DNA from: NCEH01 sp002257205
GTDB lineage: Bacteria > Pseudomonadota > Alphaproteobacteria > Rhizobiales > Xanthobacteraceae
Length of the DNA stretch: 64,000 nucleotides
Strand: one strand, 5' to 3'
Assembly: GCF_043195105.1 (NCBI RefSeq)
Contig: NZ_JBAFWO010000009.1
The position numbers and the translations under genes are program-made. The notes beneath the pieces were generated by a model that saw only the letters and a program-made list of their open reading frames with translations, searched no databases and was not told the origin of the DNA. Below, piece by piece: positions 1-6,327 of this stretch. Numbering within the stretch: the first letter of the stretch is position 1; each line of letters starts with the position of its first letter.

Positions 1-76
1 ACCCGAAGCCGCCGGCCCCGCCCAACAGCGGGGTCGGCGACCTTCTGTTCCCGCGAGCGCCGCCCGGCCAACGCGG

Positions 77-511
77 TTATCCCGGCAGCTTGCTCGAGCG
101 CGATTGCCGGGCGAGGCGTCGGTCGGCCTGGTTCTTCTTATCGATGGCAGAGACGACCTCGTCATAATCGACGCCGTTCTTCCTGAGAGCACGCCGCGCA
201 TCGTCGATCTCGAAGCCGAGCAACTCGAGGACGCTCATATTGAGGCTCGAGGCGATGCGCTCCATTGTCTTCAACGTCGGATTCCCGATCCCCCGAAGGA
301 TCGTGTAATAGGTCCCGCGCGCCAATCCTGTCTTCGGCAGGAACGCCTCCATTCCGCCATTCTCGCTCTCGAGCTGCTGGAGCCGGATCGCCAGCATCTC
401 GTTGAGGATGGAGTGATCGACGGGCAGCGGCTTGCGGGCGGGGGGCATGGGAGGGCAGGGGCTCCAAGGCTCAAGATTGAGCCGAGCGGCATGATACAGC
501 AACTCCATCAT
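77..511 (-). CDS. XRE-type helix-turn-helix regulator
   Basis: This is a 144-residue protein with a central HTH of the Cro/CI type (about residues 35-100). The stretch has the usual pattern of an LQQLES helix, a GLARGTYYTILRG recognition helix and a following PTLKTMERIASSLN helix. The C-terminal 40 residues are charged and of unknown role. The start is taken at the first of two adjacent ATG codons, directly downstream of a motif that recurs at two other regulatory positions. A related HTH gene follows immediately upstream on the same strand. Autoregulation, and control of plasmid copy number or transfer, are plausible but inferred only from position beside repC. Confidence 0.75.
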   Translation of the reverse strand: MMELLYHAARLNLEPWSPCPPMPPARKPLPVDHSILNEMLAIRLQQLESENGGMEAFLPKTGLARGTYYTILRGIGNPTLKTMERIASSLNMSVLELLGFEIDDARRALRKNGVDYDEVVSAIDKKNQADRRLARQSRSSKLPG

Positions 512-515
512 CTGG

Positions 516-528
516 TATATTGAATGTT
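516..528 (-). promoter_or_regulatory. Candidate operator, motif AACATTCAATATA
   Basis: On the minus strand this reads AACATTCAATATA, only a few bases before the start of the 77-511 regulator. Near-identical sequences occur at 957-972 and 5727-5739. The recurrence at three promoter-like positions suggests a shared operator. Confidence 0.45.
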
Positions 529-541
529 ATCGAAATCCTGC

Positions 542-865
542 CTAACCCCTTGAATCGAGTCGTCTTAAGAGACCTGGCGTCTGCTCCGATTCGAGCTCTG
601 CCGTCGCCGCCGGTCGCGCCAGCAGCCCCGCTGGTTCGACGCCGGCGCGTTCGGCGATCAGTTCGATGTAATCCAGGCTCGGATTCGCATTCGGCGTCAT
701 CAGGTGGAAGTAACTTGAGCTCGCCAGACCGAGCTGCGCGGCAAAGGCCTTGCGGCTGAGGCCGCTCGCGCATCGGATCGCCTCGATCGACGCCTGAAAG
801 GTCCGAAGCAGCGTACGACCCTCGGCCGCGTGCGCGGCCTTCCGGCGACAGTCTTTGGTTCTCAT
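542..865 (-). CDS. Small HTH regulator
   Basis: The product is about 107 residues, with an HTH-like core (SGLSRKAFAAQLGLASSSYF, followed by NPSLDYIELIAERAGVEPAGLL). Its arrangement resembles the neighbouring 77-511 protein: HTH, then a Pro-Ser/Thr-Leu turn, then a helix ending in a hydrophobic tail. The start at 865 is preferred because GAGG lies about eight bases upstream. ATG 883 or an earlier start at 988 are possible, but the 988 start would put the conserved motif at 957-972 inside the coding region. It probably forms a regulatory pair with its neighbour. The target is unknown. Confidence 0.65.
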   Translation of the reverse strand: MRTKDCRRKAAHAAEGRTLLRTFQASIEAIRCASGLSRKAFAAQLGLASSSYFHLMTPNANPSLDYIELIAERAGVEPAGLLARPAATAELESEQTPGLLRRLDSRG

Positions 866-956
866 CGGCGCGTCCTCGAACATAGAATCCCAAGACGGGC
901 TGCGACCCTCCGCGCAGCCCGACAAGGCGCACGCCAGCACGTTGGACTGACGTTCG

Positions 957-972
957 ACATTCAATATAATGT
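957..972. promoter_or_regulatory. Palindromic candidate operator ACATTCAATATAATGT
   Basis: This is a perfect 5-6-5 inverted repeat (ACATT/AATGT). It carries the same core as 516-528 and 5727-5739, and lies about 90 bases upstream of the 542-865 regulator start. It may be the full operator of which the other two are partial copies. Confidence 0.45.
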
Positions 973-1007
973 ACGGATTCGGTTTCAACGGAAGAGGTGC
1001 GCTCGGA

Positions 1008-1088
1008 CAAAGAAAAACCCGGCAGAGCCGGGTCTCTCAGACGATGGACGGGCCGACGATTGCCGTCGTCAGCGGTGCCCGAAAACAC
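1008..1088 (-). ncRNA. Counter-transcribed RNA (ctRNA) of repC
   Basis: A roughly 80-nt antisense RNA is predicted on the strand opposite the repC leader. Its promoter is at 1095-1123, it has an internal stem (1055-1059 with 1066-1070), and it ends in a canonical rho-independent terminator (1017-1033 plus T run). In repABC-family plasmids a small antisense RNA just upstream of repC represses RepC synthesis and determines incompatibility; position, orientation and length here match that. The transcription start is estimated from the promoter, not observed. Confidence 0.72.
1013..1033 (-). terminator. Rho-independent terminator of the ctRNA
   Basis: Read on the minus strand, a 7-bp stem (ACCCGGC / GCCGGGT, 3-nt loop) is followed at once by TTTTT. 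No protein gene on that strand needs it, which supports a short antisense transcript. Confidence 0.75.
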
Positions 1089-1094
1089 ACAAGC

Positions 1095-1123
1095 ATATTA
1101 GCCCTCGCCATCCGACAGTTCAA
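1095..1123 (-). promoter_or_regulatory. Sigma70-type promoter for the ctRNA
   Basis: On the minus strand TTGAAC (1123-1118) is separated by exactly 17 bases from TAATAT (1100-1095). The predicted start is near 1088, about 70 bases before the terminator stem. Confidence 0.6.
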
Positions 1124-1186
1124 GAGGCCTGCGTTTTCACGCCACGGTCTTTGTTTGCCCCGCGCTCTCGCAAAGAGAGGACGCGA

Positions 1187-2392
1187 ATGCAGATGCTTGG
1201 CCAAATCCCAACGACACCCTTCGGGCGGCGGGCGCTGTCGCGCGCCGTCGTCAATACGCAGCGCCTCGTGAAGGAGTGCCCCGAGGGCAAACCCGTCCAC
1301 AAGTGGCAGGTGTTTCGCCTGATCTGCGAGGCGAAGGCGGTGCTCGACATTTCCGATCGTGCGTTGGCGGTGTTGAACGCACTGCTGACGTTCCATCCCG
1401 ACACCGTGCTGGTCTCGGGTGCCGGCGACCTCGTCGTGTTCCCATCGAACAGGACGCTGATGTTGCGGGCTCACGGCATCGCGCCCTCGACGCTGCGTCG
1501 CCATCTCGCTGTGCTGGTCGAGTGCGGGCTGATCCTGCGACGCGACAGTCCGAACGGCAAGCGCTTCGCGCGCAGGGGCGCCGCCGGCGACGTCGAACAG
1601 GCGTTCGGCTTCGATCTCGGCCCGCTCATCGCCCGGGCCGACGAGTTCGCCGCCCTGGCCGAGACCATTCGGGCCGAGCGACGGGCGCTCGCTCTCGCGC
1701 GCCAGGCCGTCGCGCTCTGCCGACGCGACATCGCAAAGATGATCGCGACGGGGATCGAGGAGCGCGTGCCGGCCGATTGGCCCGGTCTGCATCGCAGCTT
1801 CATCGATATTCTCAGCTCTATCCCGCGCCGTGTGGATCTCGAGGCGCTGGAGCCAATCGCGGAAACACTCGCCGAATTGGCCGCAATCATCCTCACGGCG
1901 TTGGAACAACACGTAAAACCAGCGGAATCAGGCGCCACAGAGTCCCGTTCCGAGCACCACATACAGAGTTCAAACACCGAAATCTCGATTGAACCTGAAC
2001 CTGGCTTTCGAGAAAGCCGGGCGGCGAGGTCGGAGCCAGACCCCAAACCGATGAGGTCGGGGGAAATGGCGTTTCCGCTGGGCATGGTGCTGGAGGCCTG
2101 TCCGGACCTCGCCGACTATGCCCGACACGGGATTTCGCACTGGCGCGGCTTCATCGCGACCGCCGCTGTGATCCGGCCGATGCTTGGGATCAGCCCGAGT
2201 GCTTGGGCCGATGCCTGTGCGGTGCTGGGCGAGGTGCAGGCCTGCATCGTTGTCGCTGCCATATTGCAGCGCGCGTCCGCGATCAAAAGCCCGGGCGGCT
2301 ATCTGCGAGCCCTGACGCGACGGGCGCAGGCCGGATCGTTCTCGCTGGGGCCGATGCTGATGGCGCTCATGTCTGCCCGAAATCGAGACTGA
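1187..2392 (+). CDS. repC: Plasmid replication initiator RepC
   Basis: The 401-residue product is a RepC-type initiator. Its N-terminal half holds the conserved DNA-binding region: the FGRRALSRA segment, KWQVFRLICEAKAVLDISDRAL, the LVVFPSNRTLMLRAHGIAPS stretch, and LRRHLAVLVECGLILRRDSPNGKR. A variable, less GC-rich linker follows, then a conserved C-terminal domain (CPDLADYARHGISHWRGF to the end). ATG 1187 is chosen because AGAGAGG lies about six bases upstream and it begins the conserved MQMLGQIPTTPFG segment. Usual RepC length is about 400-440 residues. No repA/repB lies upstream; HTH genes on the other strand occupy that position. Synthesis is probably controlled by the antisense RNA overlapping the leader. 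Confidence 0.93.
   Translation: MQMLGQIPTTPFGRRALSRAVVNTQRLVKECPEGKPVHKWQVFRLICEAKAVLDISDRALAVLNALLTFHPDTVLVSGAGDLVVFPSNRTLMLRAHGIAPSTLRRHLAVLVECGLILRRDSPNGKRFARRGAAGDVEQAFGFDLGPLIARADEFAALAETIRAERRALALARQAVALCRRDIAKMIATGIEERVPADWPGLHRSFIDILSSIPRRVDLEALEPIAETLAELAAIILTALEQHVKPAESGATESRSEHHIQSSNTEISIEPEPGFRESRAARSEPDPKPMRSGEMAFPLGMVLEACPDLADYARHGISHWRGFIATAAVIRPMLGISPSAWADACAVLGEVQACIVVAAILQRASAIKSPGGYLRALTRRAQAGSFSLGPMLMALMSARNRD
1905..2035. other. Candidate replication origin inside repC
   Basis: The stretch encoding the RepC interdomain linker is visibly richer in A/T than the flanking coding sequence. In repABC plasmids the origin maps within repC to such a segment. The assignment rests on that analogy; no iterons were recognised. 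Confidence 0.35.
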
Positions 2393-2738
2393 AATGCTCC
2401 GCGCATCAGATGACCTTGGCCTTGGGGACCAGGCCCTTGCGAGGTCCCGCCGGAATTCCGTCGAGCAGGCTCGGAGGCCGCGCGCATGTTGGTTGGTTCC
2501 GTGCCTCAACTTTGCGGCCGTTGCGCTTTCCCCGCAGACATCGGGAATTCTGATGTCACGTGGTGAGTGAAGCTGGCGGATCCGGGACGGCGTGTCGTTC
2601 GCCGCTTCGACGATGTCGAAAACGACCGTCTTGTCCTTGAGTCGAGGTTGTTAACGGCGGCTGTCCAGTCGCGGAACGCGACCGGAGCGTAGCGGAGCAG
2701 GCCCGTAGCCGGACCGCGCTTTCATAGAGCGCCGTAGG
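2393..2738. other. Non-coding stretch downstream of repC
   Basis: No convincing gene, terminator or repeat was recognised between the repC stop and the 87-bp duplicated segment. Open frames here lack family resemblance and ribosome-binding sites. Confidence 0.4.
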
Positions 2739-2825
2739 TACGGCGAAGGGCCTGTGGTCAGGCGCCGCGCGGGGGTGGCAGGCGTCCAATCCGTGTTAGG
2801 TAGTGGTGAAGAATGCGATCGATCA
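2739..2825 (-). repeat. 87-bp direct repeat, copy 1 (relic of the partition gene end)
   Basis: This segment matches 4173-4259 over 87 bases without gaps, with seven mismatches. In copy 2 it encodes the C-terminus of the RHH partition protein (…RILHDHLKRIGRLPPPRGA). Here the same reading frame survives as …RILHHYLTRIGRLPPPRGA, but the rest of the gene is absent. It is therefore a pseudogene fragment. The toxin-antitoxin genes and a small coiled-coil gene lie between the two copies. Confidence 0.85.
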
Positions 2826-3061
2826 TGGGCGAATCCAGTTGAGGTCGATCGCACGATCCGGTGCGGACTGCGTGGAATCCGGGGCGAGGTCTTTCTCCAT
2901 CGCTCCGCCGTGCCTCTGGATGAGGCCGATCTCTCGATGGACACCGATCACGTGCAACGCGATCGGTGGCCCAACGAATGCAAGGGGATGTGCGGTCTGT
3001 AGCGGCACTGGCAATCGTCATTCAATTGCATTACATTGCGGCAGGAGGAAGGGAGATCGAC

Positions 3062-3367
3062 ATGGCCGCCAATGCCCTGGTTCAGACCCGCATCGACGCA
3101 GACGTGAGGGACCGGGCCTCCGCTGTGCTCGAAAGCATGGGCCTGACCGTATCCGACGCGGTACGCATTCTGCTGACCCGGACCGCCAATGAAGGCGCGC
3201 TGCCGCTCGAGCTGGTCAGCAACAGCGAGGCGCATGACGCATGGTTCCGCGCAAAGGTGCTCGAAGCACTGGCGGATAGCCGACCCGACGTTTCCGACGA
3301 CGAGGTCGAGGATCATTTCGCGGCACGGCGGGCGGCAGCCCGGCGCAAGGCCGCCTCGGCCGATTGA
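3062..3367 (+). CDS. RelB/DinJ-family antitoxin
   Basis: The 101-residue protein has an N-terminal ribbon-helix-helix (VQTRIDADVRDRASAVLESMGLTVSDAVRILLTRTA) typical of RelB/DinJ antitoxins. An acidic, then Ala/Arg-rich tail presumably wraps and neutralises the toxin. ATG 3062 follows a strong GGAGG-type ribosome-binding site. Its stop overlaps the toxin start (ATGA), the usual coupled order antitoxin-toxin. The AT-rich palindromic stretch at about 3020-3045 is a plausible autoregulatory operator. Role: plasmid addiction (inferred from family and location). Confidence 0.9.
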   Translation: MAANALVQTRIDADVRDRASAVLESMGLTVSDAVRILLTRTANEGALPLELVSNSEAHDAWFRAKVLEALADSRPDVSDDEVEDHFAARRAAARRKAASAD

Positions 3368-3660
3368 TGAGGCTTGTCTGGTCCGCCTTCGCGCTCTCCG
3401 ACCGCGACGGCATCTTCACGCATATCGAGGCAGACAGCCCGAGGGCCGCCATCGCCGTCGACGAGAGGATCGCCGCTGCAGCGCGCCGGCTCGTCGAGTT
3501 CCCGGAAAGCGGAAGGCCCGGCCGCGTCGCGGGCACGCGCGAACTCGTGATCTCCGGCACGCCCTATATCGCGGCCTACGCGGTGACCGAGAGCACGATC
3601 CGCATCCTGCGTGTCCTTCACGGCGCGCAAATCTGGCCAGAGGATTTCACCGGGAGCTGA
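3367..3660 (+). CDS. RelE/ParE-family toxin
   Basis: The 97-residue protein fits the RelE/ParE fold. It begins with an RLVWSAFALSDRDGIFTHIE segment. It continues with AAARRLVEFPESGRPGRVAGTRELVISGTPYIAAYAV, a pattern diagnostic of the family, and ends with IRILRVLHGAQIWP. The start is ATG 3367, overlapping the antitoxin stop; a TTG codon just before it is also in frame. Whether it acts as an mRNA interferase (RelE) or gyrase poison (ParE) cannot be decided; the GRPGR motif and the C-terminal VLHGAQ.WP are common in ParE-like members. Confidence 0.9.
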   Translation: MRLVWSAFALSDRDGIFTHIEADSPRAAIAVDERIAAAARRLVEFPESGRPGRVAGTRELVISGTPYIAAYAVTESTIRILRVLHGAQIWPEDFTGS

Positions 3661-3927
3661 TACCGGATCCCCGTCTTTGCAGCGCCGGCGCGCCGTGAAG
3701 GGAGCCCGGCCGCAGCGTCGAGCCAGGCCGTCTTTCTCTCAATGACCGCCCATCATACCGGCAGTCGGGCCGCGTCAAGGACGCGCGGTGCCCCCAATTT
3801 TGACGCCGCTGCGCGACGACAAAATCGGCTCCCCCACGCGCCGGCGCTGCCGGTCGCTGCGCGATCCCTGACCCGTCCCTCCAACGCCCGGCCGGCTGCC
3901 TCCGTCATCAAGACAAAGGAGGTTCAC

Positions 3928-4086
3928 ATGACACAGCTTCTCGACATTCACGCCGAAATCACCGAGCTGCGCGCCGAGCTTGCGCACTGCATCCTCACCC
4001 GCAAGGAGCGGCGGGACGGGCTCCGGCGCCTCGAAGAACTGCTCGCGGAAGCCGAGCGTCGGGGTCGCGAAGCGGAGGGGGCGTAA
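3928..4086 (+). CDS. Small coiled-coil protein of unknown function
   Basis: The 52-residue product is almost entirely helical and charged (ITELRAELAHCILTRKERRDGLRRLEELLAEAERRGREAEGA), which suggests a short coiled coil. The start at 3928 is convincing because AAAGGAGG precedes it by six bases. A longer upstream frame exists but lacks a ribosome-binding site. A rho-independent terminator overlaps its stop codon. It lies in the segment between the two 87-bp repeats, behind the toxin-antitoxin pair. Function unknown. Confidence 0.65.
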   Translation: MTQLLDIHAEITELRAELAHCILTRKERRDGLRRLEELLAEAERRGREAEGA

Positions 4087-4098
4087 GCCCCTTTTTTT
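4078..4098 (+). terminator. Rho-independent terminator
   Basis: A GGGGC / GCCCC stem with a GTAA tetraloop is followed by seven T. The loop coincides with the TAA stop of the 3928-4086 gene. Two further base pairs can form with the T run. Confidence 0.85.
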
Positions 4099-4172
4099 GT
4101 CAGCGACGGCGTCCCCGGCTGCTTATCCTCGCATGGCGTCCGGGAGAAGGCGCTGGAAGCGGTCTTCGCAAA

Positions 4173-4259
4173 TACGGCGAAGGGCCTGTGGTCAGGCGCC
4201 GCGCGGGGGTGGCAGGCGCCCGATCCGTTTCAGGTGATCGTGAAGAATGCGATCGATCA
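4173..4259 (-). repeat. 87-bp direct repeat, copy 2
   Basis: This is the partner of 2739-2825, in the same orientation and 1,434 bases apart. It covers the 3' end and stop codon of the intact RHH partition gene. Confidence 0.85.
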
Positions 4260-4626
4260 CGCGCAGCGGATGGGTCCGCTCTTCAGCTGCGATCTGCCGG
4301 ACGACGAGGTCGATGGCGTCGGGAAGACGCAGCGCATAAGGGCGTGACGACGAGCGCTCGCCATAGGCATCGAAGGGGTTGCGCGAGATCTCCGGCTTCA
4401 CCTTTGCCCTGGGCAACGGCCTCGATGCAGCGACGGTCGCCGGCTCTCCCTGGCTGGCGCCGGCTGTCGAGGCCGGCGCGTGCACGTGGTCTTCGTATTC
4501 CGGCGTCACGATAACCGGCTTGGAGGCCGGCTCGGCGGTTCCCACGGGGACGAGGCGCTGCGCGCGAAACGCGTCGCGAGGGAGGGCAGGGCGATCAGGG
4601 TGCGGGTCTTTTACCGGATCGCTCAT
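4192..4626 (-). CDS. RHH-type partition partner of ParA
   Basis: The 144-residue protein has a disordered N-terminal part (about 95 residues, Pro/Ala/Arg rich). Its C-terminus has the pattern of a ribbon-helix-helix: strand YALRLPDAI, helix DLVVRQIAAEE, helix VIDRILHDHLKRIG. Its start overlaps the stop of parA (ATGA), so the two are co-translated. In ParF/ParG-like systems a small RHH protein with a flexible tail binds the centromere and represses the operon. The palindrome array upstream of parA is the obvious target. Its last codons are duplicated at 2739-2825. Confidence 0.75.
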   Translation of the reverse strand: MSDPVKDPHPDRPALPRDAFRAQRLVPVGTAEPASKPVIVTPEYEDHVHAPASTAGASQGEPATVAASRPLPRAKVKPEISRNPFDAYGERSSSRPYALRLPDAIDLVVRQIAAEERTHPLRVIDRILHDHLKRIGRLPPPRGA

Positions 4627-5324
4627 GCCGCACTGTCGTCCTGCGTGACGCCCTGGCTAGCGGCGAGCAATTCGCGCACGACCTGATCGGCATTGTAGCG
4701 CGCCTTGCGGATCGACTCGTCCTTGTCGCTCATCTGGTAGAGCGTGCCATGTCCGCTCGTCATGGTGCGATAGGTGATGCGGCGGTAGAGCGCGTTGGCG
4801 CAGACGGGGACGTTCTCGGCATTGAGATAGGCGAGGACCTCGCGCAGCGGGCGGGTGTTGCGGTCGAGGCTGTCATACTCGTTGAAGAGGACGCGGTGCT
4901 GGCTCATCGGCAGCTTCGCCTCGTCGGCGTGCTGCTGGAGATTGCGGATGGTCCGAACGACCTGCGAAGCATCGAAGGTGTGGACCTTGCAGGGCAGAAC
5001 GACGAGGTCGGCGCGGAGCGCTGATTGAACCAGTACGCTGCCGTAGTAGCCGGGGGTGTCCACGACGACGACGTCATAGCTGTCGAGACGCTCGATCGCC
5101 TGCGTCAATGCCTTCTCGTCGGGCGCACGCACCAGATCGACCCCTTCCGGGCTCAGACCGCGCGCGACCGACGAGGCGTGCCATTGATAGGAGGACCCCT
5201 GCGGGTCGGCGTCGACGATGGCGGTGGAGTAGCCATGCCTGGCGAATTCGCCGGCGAGGATGATGGCGACGGTGGTCTTGCCGCTGCCGCCTTTGGGGTT
5301 GGCGATGGCGAAGATGCTGGGCAT
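4623..5324 (-). CDS. parA: ParA-family partition ATPase
   Basis: The 233-residue product carries the deviant Walker A KGGSGKTT near residue 11, the Walker A' VVVDTPG segment, and the DADPQGSSYQW motif. It lacks the N-terminal HTH of P1-type ParA and so belongs with the short (type Ib, ParF-like) partition ATPases. GAGGGA lies just upstream of ATG 5324. The gene is followed by an overlapping RHH gene and preceded by palindromes that probably act as operator/centromere. Role: plasmid segregation using ATP-dependent nucleoid binding. Confidence 0.93.
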   Translation of the reverse strand: MPSIFAIANPKGGSGKTTVAIILAGEFARHGYSTAIVDADPQGSSYQWHASSVARGLSPEGVDLVRAPDEKALTQAIERLDSYDVVVVDTPGYYGSVLVQSALRADLVVLPCKVHTFDASQVVRTIRNLQQHADEAKLPMSQHRVLFNEYDSLDRNTRPLREVLAYLNAENVPVCANALYRRITYRTMTSGHGTLYQMSDKDESIRKARYNADQVVRELLAASQGVTQDDSAA

Positions 5325-5340
5325 GCGTCCCTCGGGTCGA

Positions 5341-5558
5341 TGCGGCAGTGCCGCAATGGCTCACTCCGTTAATGACAACATACAATAAAATAGACAAACG
5401 ACAACGCTGCAATGATGTCTTGTCGCTCTGTTGGATTCCGTCATTCTGGTGATGCGGCAATAACCGGAGACAGCAATGCGGCCTTGCCGAGGCGGGGCAA
5501 TGCGGGATTACCGCATTCCATCACCCAGACAATAACGTATTCGCGAAATGCGGCATTG
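5341..5558. promoter_or_regulatory. Palindrome array, candidate centromere/operator (parS-like)
   Basis: Five related elements built on ATGCGGCA/TGCCGCAT occur within 220 bp upstream of parA. They are a perfect 7-1-7 palindrome at 5341-5355 (TGCGGCAGTGCCGCA), partial copies near 5452-5466 and 5475-5489, a 7-5-7 palindrome at 5499-5517 (AATGCGG/CCGCATT), and AATGCGGCATTG at 5547-5558. An AT-rich patch (5370-5400) inside the array may contain the parA promoter. Family knowledge places RHH binding sites for partition in such a position. Confidence 0.6.
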
Positions 5559-5726
5559 TCTCAAATAGATAGAACGGCAATGGGTGAATGCGTTATGCCC
5601 TGGCCTGCCCTGCAGAGCGCTTTGCGGCGTCGAGTGATCCACAAGGGGGGCGCTTCGCGCCATGCGGCCGGTGGATTCATACGGACTGCTCCTGCGGGCG
5701 TTGCCGCCCTTTATGCGCAGACTTCT

Positions 5727-5739
5727 AACATTCAGTGTA
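5727..5739 (+). promoter_or_regulatory. Third copy of the AACATTCA-type operator motif
   Basis: AACATTCAGTGTA differs from the copy at 516-528 at two positions. It lies in an AT-rich patch about 200 bp upstream of mobC and just before the twin hairpins, so the HTH regulators at 77-865 may control the mobilization genes. Confidence 0.4.
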
Positions 5740-5819
5740 TTAGATATTGATTGACAAGATACCGGTTTGTGGGCCAAACCCGGGGAGGCTGCTGAACGCA
5801 GCCATTGCGCTGACGCGCG

Positions 5820-5915
5820 CATGCTGCCGATCCTGGTCGGATCGGCAGGAGTTCGGCTCTCGGGTTGCACCCGTGAGCCGGTTCGCCGTGAAGGGAAGGG
5901 GAAGCTGGCCTTGGC
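5820..5915. other. Candidate origin of transfer (oriT): two adjacent hairpins
   Basis: A perfect 10-bp inverted repeat with a 5-base loop (5824-5833 with 5839-5848) is followed, five bases later, by an 11-bp inverted repeat with one mismatch and a 3-base loop (5854-5865 with 5869-5880). They sit immediately upstream of mobC and the relaxase, where oriT is normally found. The nick site cannot be assigned. Confidence 0.6.
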
Positions 5916-5928
5916 CCATTCCGCCGCA

Positions 5929-6327
5929 ATGCCAAGACGCAAGCCCCGGCTCCGGACGGAGTTGTCCGATGCGGATGAGGCGCGCCTCATCGAGGCGGTC
6001 GCGCTGTTCGGGCTGCCGAAGGCCGAGGTGGTGCGGCGGCTGATCCGGGCTTCGATCCAGGCGGGACCGGCGCTCTCGGCCGAGAACACCAAGGCGGTCG
6101 TCGCGCTCGCCAGCCAGGTCCGCATGGTCGGCCGCAACCTGTCGCAGGTTCTGAAGGCGATCCATCGCGGCCAGGCCGTGCGCATCGAGGACACCGAGCC
6201 AGTCTGGCGTGGGCTTCACGAGGTGGTCGCCGCGATCAATGACGAGCTCACCGAGATGACGGTGGCCTATGGCTCAAAGCTGCGGCGCGAGGCGAAGCTC
6301 GCACTGCCGGAGGAGATCAAATCATGA
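5929..6327 (+). CDS. mobC: MobC-like relaxosome protein
   Basis: The 132-residue protein begins with a ribbon-helix-helix-like segment (TELSDADEARLIEAVALFGLPKAEVVRRLIRASI). It continues with the MobC hallmark VRMVGRNLSQVLKAIHRG and an amphipathic C-terminal helix. MobC proteins bind oriT and help the relaxase open the strands. ATG 5929 is the most sensible start because the sequence before it forms the twin hairpins; the frame is open further upstream, so an earlier start cannot be excluded. Its stop overlaps the relaxase start (ATGA), indicating coupling. Confidence 0.82.
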   Translation: MPRRKPRLRTELSDADEARLIEAVALFGLPKAEVVRRLIRASIQAGPALSAENTKAVVALASQVRMVGRNLSQVLKAIHRGQAVRIEDTEPVWRGLHEVVAAINDELTEMTVAYGSKLRREAKLALPEEIKS

